From NCBI GenBank assembly GCA_963799245.1, contig CAWCWN010000003.1:496001-560000 (forward strand): a DNA stretch of 64,000 nucleotides, read 5' to 3'. Source of the DNA: CAWCWN01 sp963799245. GTDB lineage: Bacteria > Chloroflexota > Ktedonobacteria > Ktedonobacterales > Ktedonobacteraceae. This document shows, piece by piece, positions 1-8,879 of the stretch. Below the pieces are notes generated by a model. The model worked only from the letters and a program-made list of their open reading frames with translations. It was not told where the DNA came from and did not search any database. Within the stretch, counting starts at the first letter, position 1. Every line of letters starts with the position of its first letter. The position numbers and the translations under genes were made by a program.

Positions 1-312
1 GCAGGGCAGCCTCCACGAGCAGTTCCGTCTCAGGGCGCGGGATCAATACACGCCTATCAACGAGAAATTCACGCCCAAAAATTCTTTAGAGCCGACGAGA
101 TAGGCGACCGGCTCGCCGAGCCTGCGTCGCTCAAGCAGCGCGTCAAACTGCCTCTCCTGCTCTGCTGTCAGCGCGCGCTCAGGATGGGTATAGAGTGAGG
201 CTCGATCGACGCCCAGCACATGACTTAACAATACCCGCGCGTCAAGCCGAGAGCCGGGCTGGCCGCCCAGAACCTCCGCCGCACGCCCTATAACGTCTTT
301 TACAGTCATCAT
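1..312 (-). CDS. prmC: Release factor glutamine methyltransferase PrmC, N-terminal part, frameshifted and cut by window edge
   Basis: The protein methylates the Gln of the GGQ motif of class I peptide release factors. The sequence shows the typical N-terminal helical domain (RAAEVLGGQPGSRLDARVLL, then EPVAYLVGSKEFLGVNF). The annotated frame stops at about position 43, but in the next frame the homology continues to the window edge with LVDRRVLIPRPETELLVEAAL, which holds the family's conserved PRPETE motif. One base therefore seems to be missing near position 60, in the run after GVNF. The SAM-binding domain lies outside the window. The gene is read from position 312 (ATG). A single-base loss in this housekeeping gene is more likely a sequence error than a real null, but that is inference. 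It could be called a pseudogene if confirmed by resequencing. Confidence 0.85.
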
Positions 313-329
313 GGCGAATTATGCTGTGA

Positions 330-722
330 TTACAACGGTTGACGTCCGGCGAAGCCCGTGGAAATATAATGCCAGTAGTTGATACGTTCCTCGCCCAGAA
401 ACCAGCACAGGTAGATTTCGCGGCCTCCACGCAGGCTGAGGAAGTCGATCAACCCTTTATCCGGATCCTTCAACTCACAGCCAAATGCAGCGAGTTCCTC
501 GGCCAGTTTGCCTAACTCCGCTGTATGCGAAGCGAGCTCCCGCTGCATTTGCAGCATACGCTCATGTAAATGATGACCATTACCTGCCGCCTGCAAATGC
601 AGGTTATCAAGCTCTTCCTGGCTTTGCCGCATAGACTTGCGGCCATCACGGATCTGGCGCAGTATGGGCGCTATCTGTGGTAACAGGGCTTCTGCCTCTG
701 CGCGGGTAAAGTAATGAGCCAT
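330..722 (-). CDS. DUF2203 family protein
   Basis: A 130-residue soluble protein of the DUF2203 family, whose function is not known. The start is set by a GGGAGG ribosome site nine bases upstream of ATG. The N-terminal region MAHYFTRAEAEALLPQIAP is the family signature, followed by a long helical, probably coiled-coil stretch (about residues 20-95) and a C-terminal GREIYLCWFLGEERINYWH segment that is also typical. It lies 17 bases upstream of prmC on the same strand, so the two are probably cotranscribed. Length matches the family (about 120-140). I can give no biochemical role. Confidence 0.85.
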   Translation of the reverse strand: MAHYFTRAEAEALLPQIAPILRQIRDGRKSMRQSQEELDNLHLQAAGNGHHLHERMLQMQRELASHTAELGKLAEELAAFGCELKDPDKGLIDFLSLRGGREIYLCWFLGEERINYWHYISTGFAGRQPL

Positions 723-764
723 ATTATCATGCCTCCCTATTGACCAGGGAACCTCGCCACCTTT

Positions 765-2645
765 CTAAGGCCTGGGTTTTGGGGTGGGCGTCGTCGCCGG
801 CGTCGCTGTGCCCCCAAGGTTGATACTGCTATCATCAAAGGCCGTGAGATTTACCAGGGTCGCGCCCGAATTTATATACTCGACCTTGACGTTATCACCG
901 GGTTGAACCAGTGGCAGTTTAGGCGAAAGCGAGAGGTTCGCGGTAAAGATCGAGCTCTGGCCAGCCAGCTGAATATAATACACGGTAGTATTGCCCTGCT
1001 GAACCGGCGATATACGCAGCACTTTCGCGCTCACACTTATCTGGGTGCTACCACCCGAAGTGGTGCTACCATTGCCCTGCAGCGTCAGCCATTGCTGATA
1101 ATCCTGCAGGCTCTGCGCCAGAGACGCCTCGTATTGCACATTGCTGCCATTTAAATTGCGCGCGTCCACAACGCCGACAGATTGGAAGCCGCCGCTGCCG
1201 GAACTCTGGACGTAGACGGCAACCCAGGTGGGCGAACCATAGATCGAATACAATTGCGTACTCGCAACATCGTAATTGCGAATATTTTTACTCGTCGACT
1301 GGAAGGTGCTCTGGACATTGCTGCCAATACCCAGGCCGGCCAGCGGGTAAAAGTAGGCCTGGTTGGCATGGGTATCAAAAAGAAACACGCCGGTGCTCGA
1401 CTGGTCATTTGTAGACGCAGAGGTCATAGGAACGATCCAGACGGGTTGATCGACATTATTGTAGAGCAACTGGGGGTCGCTGGCCGGGCTCTGCTGGCCA
1501 GCGCCAGAGGGGTTGAACCAGGGGGCGGAGTGATACAGCCCCCACCAGCTCAGATACTGGCTCACGGTCGCGGCTGGCATGACGCGATCAACCCAGATCG
1601 GAACCGCCTGGGGCTTATAATCCTTGATCTCACCCGTGTGGGCGTTGACGATGAGAACTTCACTCAGCACATCACCAGTGTAGCCGCGGCTTGGCTGCAT
1701 CAGCGAAATGGTCCAGTAGGGATGGAAACTATCATCTAGCTCCAGCGTCGGATCAACAAGCTTGCCATAGGTATACCCGCTCAGGTAGACGTGCCGCAGC
1801 AGGTCCTGGTTGAAAATAGCTCCCGGCAGGTACGCAAGCGTGTCAGCAGCCCCGGTATATAACTGCGGTACCGCCTGTGGGTTCTCAGCGTCTACAACGA
1901 CAAAACCCGGGGTGGAGTGGTTGGAGAGATTCACAAAGATGTTGTTGTAGCTGAGCGGGCCAACATAGTAGAGATGGTGATTGATGGACTGCAATGTATA
2001 GTTGGCCGGATCAATATTGAAGGCCGAACCAAGGTTCTGACCATTTGAACCAATCACCTGCTGCCCTTTATAGGCAGCAATGCTCGGGCTGACCAGTACA
2101 ATGTTTCTAGGGTCGGTCGGCGGCAGCGTGGGAGAGGACTCGATATGCACATTGGGAATGGCGGCCAGCGCTTTGGCGTTGCTGTCAAACCAGGTCGTAA
2201 AAACAACGATTAAACCGCTTACCACGATGCCGATGAGCACGGTGACCACCAGTCCGAAGATTCCCGCAGCGATAGCACCCCGCGACGCATTGCCGGGAAT
2301 CTGCGTCGCAGCGCTGCTCGTCGAGCGAGATCGCCCCTGACTTAACGCAGATGCCTCTTCCAAAACTCCCAGTGCCGGCCGGGCAAAGGCAAACAGGTTG
2401 GCGATACTGCTAATAGCTAACGGCCAGAGCAGCCATTGCCAGCCTCCAAATGGTCCTGTAAACGCCGGTTCCGAGAAGTAGAGAATCGCCAGGCAAAGCA
2501 GATAGTTGATGACAAAAAACCAGGCAAACCAGGTGAGAAACATGCGCCGATCAAATTTTTCACGGCGGCCAAAGCCGAGTCGCCCGATCGTGAGAATAGC
2601 CATGACAATGATGGTACCAATAAGCGCCAGCAGGAAGATAACCAT
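765..2645 (-). CDS. Large membrane-anchored protein of unknown function
   Basis: A 626-residue protein that I do not assign to a named family. Four hydrophobic segments are visible at about residues 1-20, 36-57, 69-87 and 123-149; between the last two lies a Ser/Arg-rich linker. The remaining 470 residues look extracytoplasmic: rich in Asn, Ser, Tyr and Gly, with aromatic-rich patches (around HPYWTISL and VSQYLSWWGLYHS) and a Thr/Pro tail ending PTPKPRP. The region VLIVNAHTGEIKDY resembles lines that describe bound or stored values in PepSY-like domains, but this is weak. The ATG is preceded by GAGGAGAGG. It is separated from the sporulation cluster by 340 bases and a terminator. Function: unknown surface-exposed membrane protein. 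Confidence 0.75.
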   Translation of the reverse strand: MVIFLLALIGTIIVMAILTIGRLGFGRREKFDRRMFLTWFAWFFVINYLLCLAILYFSEPAFTGPFGGWQWLLWPLAISSIANLFAFARPALGVLEEASALSQGRSRSTSSAATQIPGNASRGAIAAGIFGLVVTVLIGIVVSGLIVVFTTWFDSNAKALAAIPNVHIESSPTLPPTDPRNIVLVSPSIAAYKGQQVIGSNGQNLGSAFNIDPANYTLQSINHHLYYVGPLSYNNIFVNLSNHSTPGFVVVDAENPQAVPQLYTGAADTLAYLPGAIFNQDLLRHVYLSGYTYGKLVDPTLELDDSFHPYWTISLMQPSRGYTGDVLSEVLIVNAHTGEIKDYKPQAVPIWVDRVMPAATVSQYLSWWGLYHSAPWFNPSGAGQQSPASDPQLLYNNVDQPVWIVPMTSASTNDQSSTGVFLFDTHANQAYFYPLAGLGIGSNVQSTFQSTSKNIRNYDVASTQLYSIYGSPTWVAVYVQSSGSGGFQSVGVVDARNLNGSNVQYEASLAQSLQDYQQWLTLQGNGSTTSGGSTQISVSAKVLRISPVQQGNTTVYYIQLAGQSSIFTANLSLSPKLPLVQPGDNVKVEYINSGATLVNLTAFDDSSINLGGTATPATTPTPKPRP

Positions 2646-2935
2646 CGCAGCCTCTCCTCTTCATCATTTCGTAGATAACACGCCTCCACTAATTCAGGCT
2701 TGGACCGGGCCAGAGCAATCTTCAAGAGCTAGATCGTCGTGCCAGCCTTAGCACAAAGCTACTCCTTGTGAAAGCGCCTCAACTATATAATACATCTTTG
2801 CGGCCTATTTGACATCCTTTTCGATCCATCATTCATTGAGCGTGCAAGAAATGACTGCTCGACCGGAGCAGCGCGGCTACCATAACCATGTCGATCCCTG
2901 GCAGGAGGAGCGCTACTGGTAAAGCGCGTAAACAA

Positions 2936-2968
2936 AAGAGGATGAGCGCAAGGAAGCCGCGCTCATCC
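2936..2968 (-). terminator. Terminator of the prkA-yhbH-spoVR operon
   Basis: A perfect 10-bp inverted repeat (GGATGAGCGC at 2940-2949 with GCGCTCATCC at 2959-2968, 9-base loop) sits 20 bases after the spoVR stop. On the minus strand the stem is followed by a T-rich run (TCTTTTGTTT). This is a good intrinsic terminator. The rest of the 2646-2987 gap holds no other gene that I can support. Confidence 0.75.
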
Positions 2969-2987
2969 CTTGCACCTGGCCGCTGGT

Positions 2988-5654
2988 TTATTTCTCCAGC
3001 GTACTCTTACTGTTGCGCTCACCATCATACGAGAGCAAGATGCGCTTACCTTCGTAGACCGTTTCTATATGGACGGGTCGGCCCCACATTGTGTAGACGT
3101 GTTGTAGCGTCTTCTCGGCGTAGATCAGGTCGAGCTCCTGGCCTTCAAAGAGGTGCTTGATATACAGCTCGCAATTCCCGCGATAGTCGCCGTTATCCAC
3201 GACCAGGTAGGGATAACCGAAATTGGTCATGCTGGCGACTATGCCGTCACGCACCTTCTCCCAGTTCTTTTCGGCAATGACCCACTCATCACCTTCTTTC
3301 TTGTAGACGTACAGGTCAAGGTCCTTAATCAGGTCTTCGGTCAGGTAGTTGCGCAGGAAGGAGACGTCGTTCTCCATCTCACGCACCTCGAAGATCTTTT
3401 GACGCCCCATCCCTGGCTTACGCCCGAGCTTTACCTGTTCCTCCTCGCTCGGATTATCCCAGCGCTGCTCGATATCCTCGAGCATCTTGAAACCCAGGTA
3501 ATATGGATTTAAAGAGGTAGGCGACGGTGAGAGCACGCTTGAGTGCAGCTGGGCAAACTCAAGCGTCTCAGAGTCGGAGATAACGCCGCGATCGCCTAGC
3601 TGGCGCATAATGCGCGCGTGCCACAGGCTGTTGTGATGCAGCATGCCGTTGGCTACGTAGCGGTGCGAACGATCTACGGTGATATCGTAGACATTGGCCA
3701 CATCATGTTCGATGCCGACGACCTCGTCCGCCGGATCTTCTCTCAGAAACCATTGATGCTTCGTGATGTATTGCTGCAGGATCCCCTGCTTGCGCGCCAG
3801 TCCGAAGCCGATCTCCTCGGCGAACACACGCGCCGAAGCCCCCTTGACGCGCACATTGGGGCCATATCGCCGGCTGAGAATGCCGTAGTTGAGCAGCAAC
3901 ACCTGCAGCGCCTGGGCAATGTCATCGCTGAAAGTCGACAAAATCACGCCGTCACATAAAGAGGCGCAGCCATCGCAGTCAAAGTAGGCCCGCAGGAACG
4001 CGCTCACCACCGCTTTAGGGGAGCGCAGGATGGCATCCGGGATACGTTTGTCGCGTGCCTTCGCCCGCAGGTTGAGGCCGAGCGATCTGAGGAGATCGAG
4101 CACGTTCGCGGAGTAGAAGACGACGCGCCAGCGTCCACCCTTACCATTAAGCGTCCTGGCGTCCCAGAAAGGCGCGGCCTCGATGGCGAACAGGTCAGCT
4201 ACGAGTTTCGCGTAGCGGTCCGCCAGTTCAAGATCTCCCGTTGTATAGCCGATGGCGCTCTTCGAGACGTGGATATTGCCATCGCCAACGAGGTAGCCAA
4301 GGAATTCAGCAAAGCCCTCGCTGACATGCGTCGGGGCGACGAGGGGGAAGCGAGTGCGATATAACGGCTTACCTGAAGTGCCAAAGCTATAACCTGTGCT
4401 CACTACAGCGGCATCAATGCGGTCCTTGGCATAGAGCGTCTTGCCCCCTAGTGAGCGATAGACAGTGTGTATCCCCACACCTGCTACCTGCGCTACGTCT
4501 TCCACTGTGGCGGAGACGAGCCGCGCGGGCGTGGCAACGGGCACAAGCTGCTTGGGCCAGAGATTGTCGCCTACGCTCAGGGGGATGCACTGCCCGACCT
4601 TGACGTCCCTGAGGGCGATCCACTGCTCGGGGCCGATACTCAGTTTGTGCTCCTCCGCTCCCTCCAGCACCAGGCCACGGCGGGTGCGCAGGCGAATGGT
4701 GGGCGCGTCACGTCGAATGTGCCTGTCCGTAACCAGGTCCTGCTCGCCGCCGCCACTATCTACGGCAACAGCCTCGCCTTGTGCGAGCAGGTTGTGCAGC
4801 GCATCGTAGCGCAGCAATCCGCGCTCGGTCAGCACCAGGCTATCTTTAGTCAGGCAGGCCCAGCCTTCGTTCATTACCTTGGTCTGCATCTGCGGCACGA
4901 AGTAGAGCATTTCCGAGCGCACGATCTCGATGATATCACGCTGCCACTGCTGCAGGTGAGGAGCATAGCGGATCAGGAAGAGCAGGAGATCTTTCTCGGG
5001 CTGCTCCGGAAAGCGCGGCGGCTTACCCGCGTGCCTTTCGCGTTCCTCGGCGGCCAGCCTCTCTTTTTGCTCCAGGCCCCACAGGTCATCATACTCGCTG
5101 CTCCGTTCTGCGGACTTTGTCTCCGCTCTATGCGCCGGGTCATCGCTGCGCAGCAGCAGGTTATAATCTACATGCTCTTGGATGGAGAGGACGGCATCGA
5201 GGAAACGTTCCACTTCATCTTTGCCATGATCGAACTCGTACTTGGCGATGCGTTCGGCGTGAATGCTGACCTTGTCGATCATGCGCCGCGAGGTATGCTG
5301 GAAGTACGCGTTGTTCTTAAAGAAGTCGGTGTGGCCAAAGACGTGCGCGGCGACGAAGGTATTCTGGAGAAGATTGTTCATCTCCATCAGAAAGGCATAA
5401 CTGGGATTGGTGTTCACCACCATCTCGTAGATTTTGCTCAGGCCGAAGTCGTACTGCATTTTCTGCCGATAGTAGGATTTGCCATGTGTCCAGTGGCTGA
5501 AACGACCCGGTAGGCCATATGAGGCAAACTCGTACATGATGCTGGCGGGCACCAGTTCAAAATGCGTCGGAAAGGGGTCAAGGCCGAACTTGCGAGCCTC
5601 CTCCCATGCGCAATCTATCGAGTCGCGTAAACGTTCGATATCACTATCTGCCAT
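2988..5654 (-). CDS. spoVR: SpoVR family protein interrupted by an intein
   Basis: SpoVR-family protein, found with PrkA and YhbH in sporulating and in stress-responding bacteria; its exact biochemical role is unknown. The reading frame is 888 residues. Extein residues 1-266 carry the family regions (FELVPASIMYEFASYGLPGR, YYRQKMQYDFG, AHVFGHTDFFKNNAYF) and end at the conserved NEGWA motif; residues 676-888 resume with SLWHARIM. Removing the 409-residue insert gives 479 residues, the usual SpoVR size. The insert begins with Cys and ends His-His-Asn before Ser, as in a splicing-competent intein, so the gene is expected to be functional after splicing. ATG follows AAGGAG. It is the third gene of the cluster, 53 bases after yhbH. 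Confidence 0.95.
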   Translation of the reverse strand: MADSDIERLRDSIDCAWEEARKFGLDPFPTHFELVPASIMYEFASYGLPGRFSHWTHGKSYYRQKMQYDFGLSKIYEMVVNTNPSYAFLMEMNNLLQNTFVAAHVFGHTDFFKNNAYFQHTSRRMIDKVSIHAERIAKYEFDHGKDEVERFLDAVLSIQEHVDYNLLLRSDDPAHRAETKSAERSSEYDDLWGLEQKERLAAEERERHAGKPPRFPEQPEKDLLLFLIRYAPHLQQWQRDIIEIVRSEMLYFVPQMQTKVMNEGWACLTKDSLVLTERGLLRYDALHNLLAQGEAVAVDSGGGEQDLVTDRHIRRDAPTIRLRTRRGLVLEGAEEHKLSIGPEQWIALRDVKVGQCIPLSVGDNLWPKQLVPVATPARLVSATVEDVAQVAGVGIHTVYRSLGGKTLYAKDRIDAAVVSTGYSFGTSGKPLYRTRFPLVAPTHVSEGFAEFLGYLVGDGNIHVSKSAIGYTTGDLELADRYAKLVADLFAIEAAPFWDARTLNGKGGRWRVVFYSANVLDLLRSLGLNLRAKARDKRIPDAILRSPKAVVSAFLRAYFDCDGCASLCDGVILSTFSDDIAQALQVLLLNYGILSRRYGPNVRVKGASARVFAEEIGFGLARKQGILQQYITKHQWFLREDPADEVVGIEHDVANVYDITVDRSHRYVANGMLHHNSLWHARIMRQLGDRGVISDSETLEFAQLHSSVLSPSPTSLNPYYLGFKMLEDIEQRWDNPSEEEQVKLGRKPGMGRQKIFEVREMENDVSFLRNYLTEDLIKDLDLYVYKKEGDEWVIAEKNWEKVRDGIVASMTNFGYPYLVVDNGDYRGNCELYIKHLFEGQELDLIYAEKTLQHVYTMWGRPVHIETVYEGKRILLSYDGERNSKSTLEK
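3630..4856 (-). mobile_element. Intein in SpoVR with LAGLIDADG endonuclease and LacI-like HTH
   Basis: This 409-residue insertion spans host residues 267-675. Splicing residues seen: Cys1 (CLTKDSLVLT), block-B-like GAEEHKLSI with His70, C-terminal block NVYDITVDRSHRYVANGMLHHN with penultimate His and final Asn, and Ser as the +1 extein residue. A LAGLIDADG homing endonuclease is indicated by two acidic motifs, EFLGYLVGDGN (intein 184-194) and LRAYFDCDGC (about 288-297). Between the first splicing half and the endonuclease, intein residues 115-157 read like a LacI-type helix-turn-helix: ATVEDVAQVAGVGIHTVYRS, followed by a hinge-like DRIDAAVVSTGYSF. The insertion point is in a highly conserved host motif (NEGWA/S), typical for inteins. 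All key residues look intact. Confidence 0.93.
4386..4514 (-). other. LacI-type helix-turn-helix domain inside the intein
   Basis: Host residues 381-423. The pattern T-x-x-D-V-A-x-x-A-G-V-x-x-x-T-V-x-R-x-L matches the N-terminal DNA-binding domain of LacI/PurR regulators position by position, and the following GGK...DRIDAAVVSTGYSF matches the third helix of that domain up to the usual Gly-Tyr. In LacI proteins this domain is N-terminal; here it is internal, before the endonuclease. I infer that it adds DNA-binding specificity to the homing endonuclease. Confidence 0.8.
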
Positions 5655-5707
5655 TAGAGGCTCCTTATGTAGGGGCGTTGCCCGCTATGTGGGCTGCTGC
5701 CAATTCA

Positions 5708-6850
5708 TTACCTCGCGGGGACAGAGTCGCGCAGGGCAAAAAACTTGCGCAGCGCAGGGTAGACCTCTTTCTTATCCGAGATGGTGACAGCAATAAATTT
5801 CTTATCGTTAATCTTGTTATAGGCGCCCATCAGAGTGCTGGGCGAGCGGTAATGGCCCTCGCGAATTTCGCCATAGCCAAAGATGTTACACAGCTCCATT
5901 AATTTGTTGACCAGCTGAACACAGCGGTCATTGTCCCAGGGCAGGTTGTCACCGTCGGAGAAGTGGAAGGGATAGATGTTCCAATCATCCGGGTTATAGC
6001 GCTCTTTGATGATCTGCAACGCAAGTTCGTAGGCGGACGAGACCTGCGTTCCCCCGCTCTCGCCCTTATGGAAGAACTCTTCCTCGGTCACCTCTTTGGC
6101 CTCGGTATGGTGGCTGATGAAGACAATCTGTACATTGTTGTACTTCGTGCGCAGGAAACGCACCATCCAGAAGTAGAAGCTGCGGGCGATGTACTTCTCA
6201 AACTCACCCATGGAGCCCGAAACGTCCATCATACTGATCACCACGGCATTGGACTGATAGCGGATGGTCGGCTCCCAGACCTTGAAGCGCAGATCTTCGG
6301 ATTTGATGTTCTGGAACCTTGCCTCACCTTTAGCGGCATTGCGCTTCATGTTCTCCATAATGGTGCGCTTCTTGTCCAGGTTCGTCATGGGACCTTTTTT
6401 ACGCACATCCGTGAAGCGCACAGCTTCGGTCTGTAGTTCCTGCTGGCGCTTCTGTTCGAGGTTCGGCAGGCCGAGATCTTCAAAGATCATCGCGGCCAGC
6501 TCCTCCATGGATATTTCAGCTTCATAGTAGTCCTGGCCGGCCTCTTTACCGGCATCGCCCTTCTTGCCCTTGCCTGGTCGCGGCTCCTGGGCTACCACGT
6601 CGCCAACCTTACTTTTCCCGTTACCCTGGCCGGCATGCTGTTGCCGCCCCGGGTCATAGCGGAAACGATACTCATCGAGGGAGCGAATAGGGACGCGAAC
6701 CCTCTTGGTACCATCCGACAGGATAATGCTCTCTTCACTGACGATTTCACCCAGGTTCTTCTTGATCGCTTCGCGAATCTTCTCTTTGTGACGTTCCTGG
6801 TCAATCTGCCCCTTGCGGTGCAACGACCAGTCATGCTGAGAGACAGACAT
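5708..6850 (-). CDS. yhbH: YhbH/YeaH family protein (DUF444) with VWA domain
   Basis: A 380-residue DUF444 protein, partner of PrkA in sporulation (Bacillus YhbH) and stress responses (Escherichia coli YeaH). The N-terminal part is charged; residues 40-70 (SIILSDGTKRVRVPIRSLDE) are a family signature. The C-terminal half is a von Willebrand factor A-like domain with a metal-ion site Asp209-x-Ser211-x-Ser213 (MDVSGSMGE) and a threonine later (GGTQVSSAYELA). A disordered Gly/Lys-rich linker lies at about 66-105. The ATG follows AAGGAG. It is between prkA (133 bases upstream) and spoVR (53 bases downstream), all on the minus strand, so one operon is likely. Length agrees with the family. Confidence 0.95.
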   Translation of the reverse strand: MSVSQHDWSLHRKGQIDQERHKEKIREAIKKNLGEIVSEESIILSDGTKRVRVPIRSLDEYRFRYDPGRQQHAGQGNGKSKVGDVVAQEPRPGKGKKGDAGKEAGQDYYEAEISMEELAAMIFEDLGLPNLEQKRQQELQTEAVRFTDVRKKGPMTNLDKKRTIMENMKRNAAKGEARFQNIKSEDLRFKVWEPTIRYQSNAVVISMMDVSGSMGEFEKYIARSFYFWMVRFLRTKYNNVQIVFISHHTEAKEVTEEEFFHKGESGGTQVSSAYELALQIIKERYNPDDWNIYPFHFSDGDNLPWDNDRCVQLVNKLMELCNIFGYGEIREGHYRSPSTLMGAYNKINDKKFIAVTISDKKEVYPALRKFFALRDSVPAR

Positions 6851-6983
6851 AGAGCGACTCCTTTATGTTTATAATGTAGGAGCGTGGTTACTCGTACGCT
6901 GCTGAGCGGCACTGCATGCCCTGTCAGTTGACAGGCCCACTTTGTGAGAAGGTAATACCCTGCTGCGCCCCTACATTTACGTC

Positions 6984-8879
6984 TTATCGGTTGAGCAAAC
7001 TTCCGGTATAGCGAAGAATTTCGTTGGCACATACATGGCAGTAGCCATGCTCCGCCATCAGGCGATCGACGACCTCATTGATCTTACGCAGCTGATCCTT
7101 ATCGGGAGTGCGTGTCGACGTGGTGATCTTCACGACGTCGCGCAGGTCGGCGAAGAGCTTTTTCTCAATGGCCTCTTTCAAACGCTCATGGCTGGTATAG
7201 TCAAAGGTTAATCCTTTACGGGCAAGCGATGAGATGCGAATGAGAATTTCCTCGCGGAAGGAGCGCTTTGCATTCTCAGTAATGCCGATCTGCTCCTCAA
7301 TTGAGCGCATCAACTGTTCGTCCGGCTCTACCTCCTCATCGGTGATGGGATCACGCATTTTTGTTTTATTACAATATGCTTCGACATTATCAAGGTAGTT
7401 GTTCAGCAGCGTGCGCGCCGACTCCTCATAGGAGTAGACGAAGGCGCGCTGTACCTCTTTAACCGCCATCAAATCATATTCTTTACGCGCTTCACTGATG
7501 AAGTTCAGGTAGCGTTCGCGCTCTTCGCGCGAAATACTCGTATGCTGGTCGAGCCCATCGCGCAGGGCGCGCAGCGCGTCGATAGGATTGATGCAGGTCA
7601 CGTTCTGCTTGATGAGGGCGTTCGAAAGGCGGTTGATGACATAGCGCGGCGAGATGCCATCCATACCTTCGCGCACCGCTTCTTCCTGCAGCTCCTTGAT
7701 GTCCTTCTGCTTGAAATCCTCGATGTCCTCGCCATCGTAGAGGCGCAGCTTCTTCATCAGGCTCATGCCGGCCTTCTTCGACTGTTCCAGGCGCGTCAGG
7801 ACAGCAAATATGCTGGCGGTGCGCAGGGTATACGGGGCAATGTGGATGTTCTGCAGGGCGCTCTGCTTGAGGAGTTTCTCGTAAATCTTAATTTCATCGG
7901 AGACACGCAGGTTGTACGGCACCTTGACCAGAATGATACGGTCCTGCAAGGCCTCTGACTTCTTATTGCCGACAAAGGACTGGTACTCATGCTCATTGGT
8001 GTGGCTGACGACGACTTCATCGGCATAGATCATACTGAAACGCCCGGTTTTGATGTTCTGTTCCTGGCTTAAAGTAAGCAGTACATAGAGGAACTTTTCA
8101 TCCGTCTTGAGCATTTCAACAAATTCCATGATCCCACGGTTAGCAATGTTGAGCTCGCCATCGAAACGATAGGCGCGCGGGTCGCTCTCCACACCAACCT
8201 CCCCGATGGTGGAGAGGTCGATGCCTCCGACCAGCTCGCTGATATCCTGGCTCTTGGGATCTGAGGGCGTAAATGTGCCTACGCCAACGCGGTACTTCTC
8301 GCTAAAGGCGATGCGCTTGACCGGCACATTCTCAATTCGTCCATGGTACTGGTTATCGACCATATAGCGGCAGTGGGGGCACAGATCACCTTCGATATAC
8401 AGGCCAAATTCTTTCTCGACATCTGGTCGCAGATCATTCGGGATAAGGTGGAGGGGCTCCTCGTGCATAGGGCAATCTTTAATTGCGTAGATCGCGCCTT
8501 CCTCTGTGCGGCTGTAGGCCTCCAGACCTCGCTTAATCAGGTAGACAATGGTTGACTTACCTCCACCCACCGGGCCCATCAGGAGCAACACACGTTTGCG
8601 TACTTCCAGGCGTTGCGCGGCCGAGTGGAAGTAATCGACGATCTGCTGGAGCGGCTTTTCGATGCCGAAGATTTCCTGGTTGAAAAATTTATAATGTTGC
8701 TCACCATTGCGGGTCGTTTCAACCCCCGCATCCATAATCATATGGTAGATGCGCTCATGGGAAAGGCGACTTACTGGGGACCGTTTTGACGCTATTTCAA
8801 AGTACTGGGCAAAGGTGCCTTCCCACGAAAGTCCTCGCTCACGGTCGCGATATTCTTCTAGCCGTTTCACCAGGTCCAT
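6984..8879 (-). CDS. prkA: PrkA family serine protein kinase / AAA+ protein
   Basis: A 631-residue PrkA/YeaG protein, which has an AAA+ ATPase core and a kinase-like C-terminal domain. Residues 101-110 hold the Walker A motif (MGPVGGGKST). Other family landmarks are CPMHEEPLHLIP, the pair of cysteines in DLCPHC, GEVGVESDPRAYRFDGELNIANRG, and SHTNEHEYQSF. In Bacillus the protein acts in sporulation control; both a kinase and a Lon-like protease activity have been proposed for the family. The ATG follows GAGAGGG. It opens the prkA-yhbH-spoVR cluster; a divergent long spacer upstream should carry the promoter. Length and order are normal for the family, with no defect seen. Confidence 0.96.
   Translation of the reverse strand: MDLVKRLEEYRDRERGLSWEGTFAQYFEIASKRSPVSRLSHERIYHMIMDAGVETTRNGEQHYKFFNQEIFGIEKPLQQIVDYFHSAAQRLEVRKRVLLLMGPVGGGKSTIVYLIKRGLEAYSRTEEGAIYAIKDCPMHEEPLHLIPNDLRPDVEKEFGLYIEGDLCPHCRYMVDNQYHGRIENVPVKRIAFSEKYRVGVGTFTPSDPKSQDISELVGGIDLSTIGEVGVESDPRAYRFDGELNIANRGIMEFVEMLKTDEKFLYVLLTLSQEQNIKTGRFSMIYADEVVVSHTNEHEYQSFVGNKKSEALQDRIILVKVPYNLRVSDEIKIYEKLLKQSALQNIHIAPYTLRTASIFAVLTRLEQSKKAGMSLMKKLRLYDGEDIEDFKQKDIKELQEEAVREGMDGISPRYVINRLSNALIKQNVTCINPIDALRALRDGLDQHTSISREERERYLNFISEARKEYDLMAVKEVQRAFVYSYEESARTLLNNYLDNVEAYCNKTKMRDPITDEEVEPDEQLMRSIEEQIGITENAKRSFREEILIRISSLARKGLTFDYTSHERLKEAIEKKLFADLRDVVKITTSTRTPDKDQLRKINEVVDRLMAEHGYCHVCANEILRYTGSLLNR

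Noticed and set aside
4467..5513. Antisense frame of 348 codons opposite spoVR and its intein
   Set aside because: Shadow of the SpoVR/intein frame; motifs are all on the minus strand.
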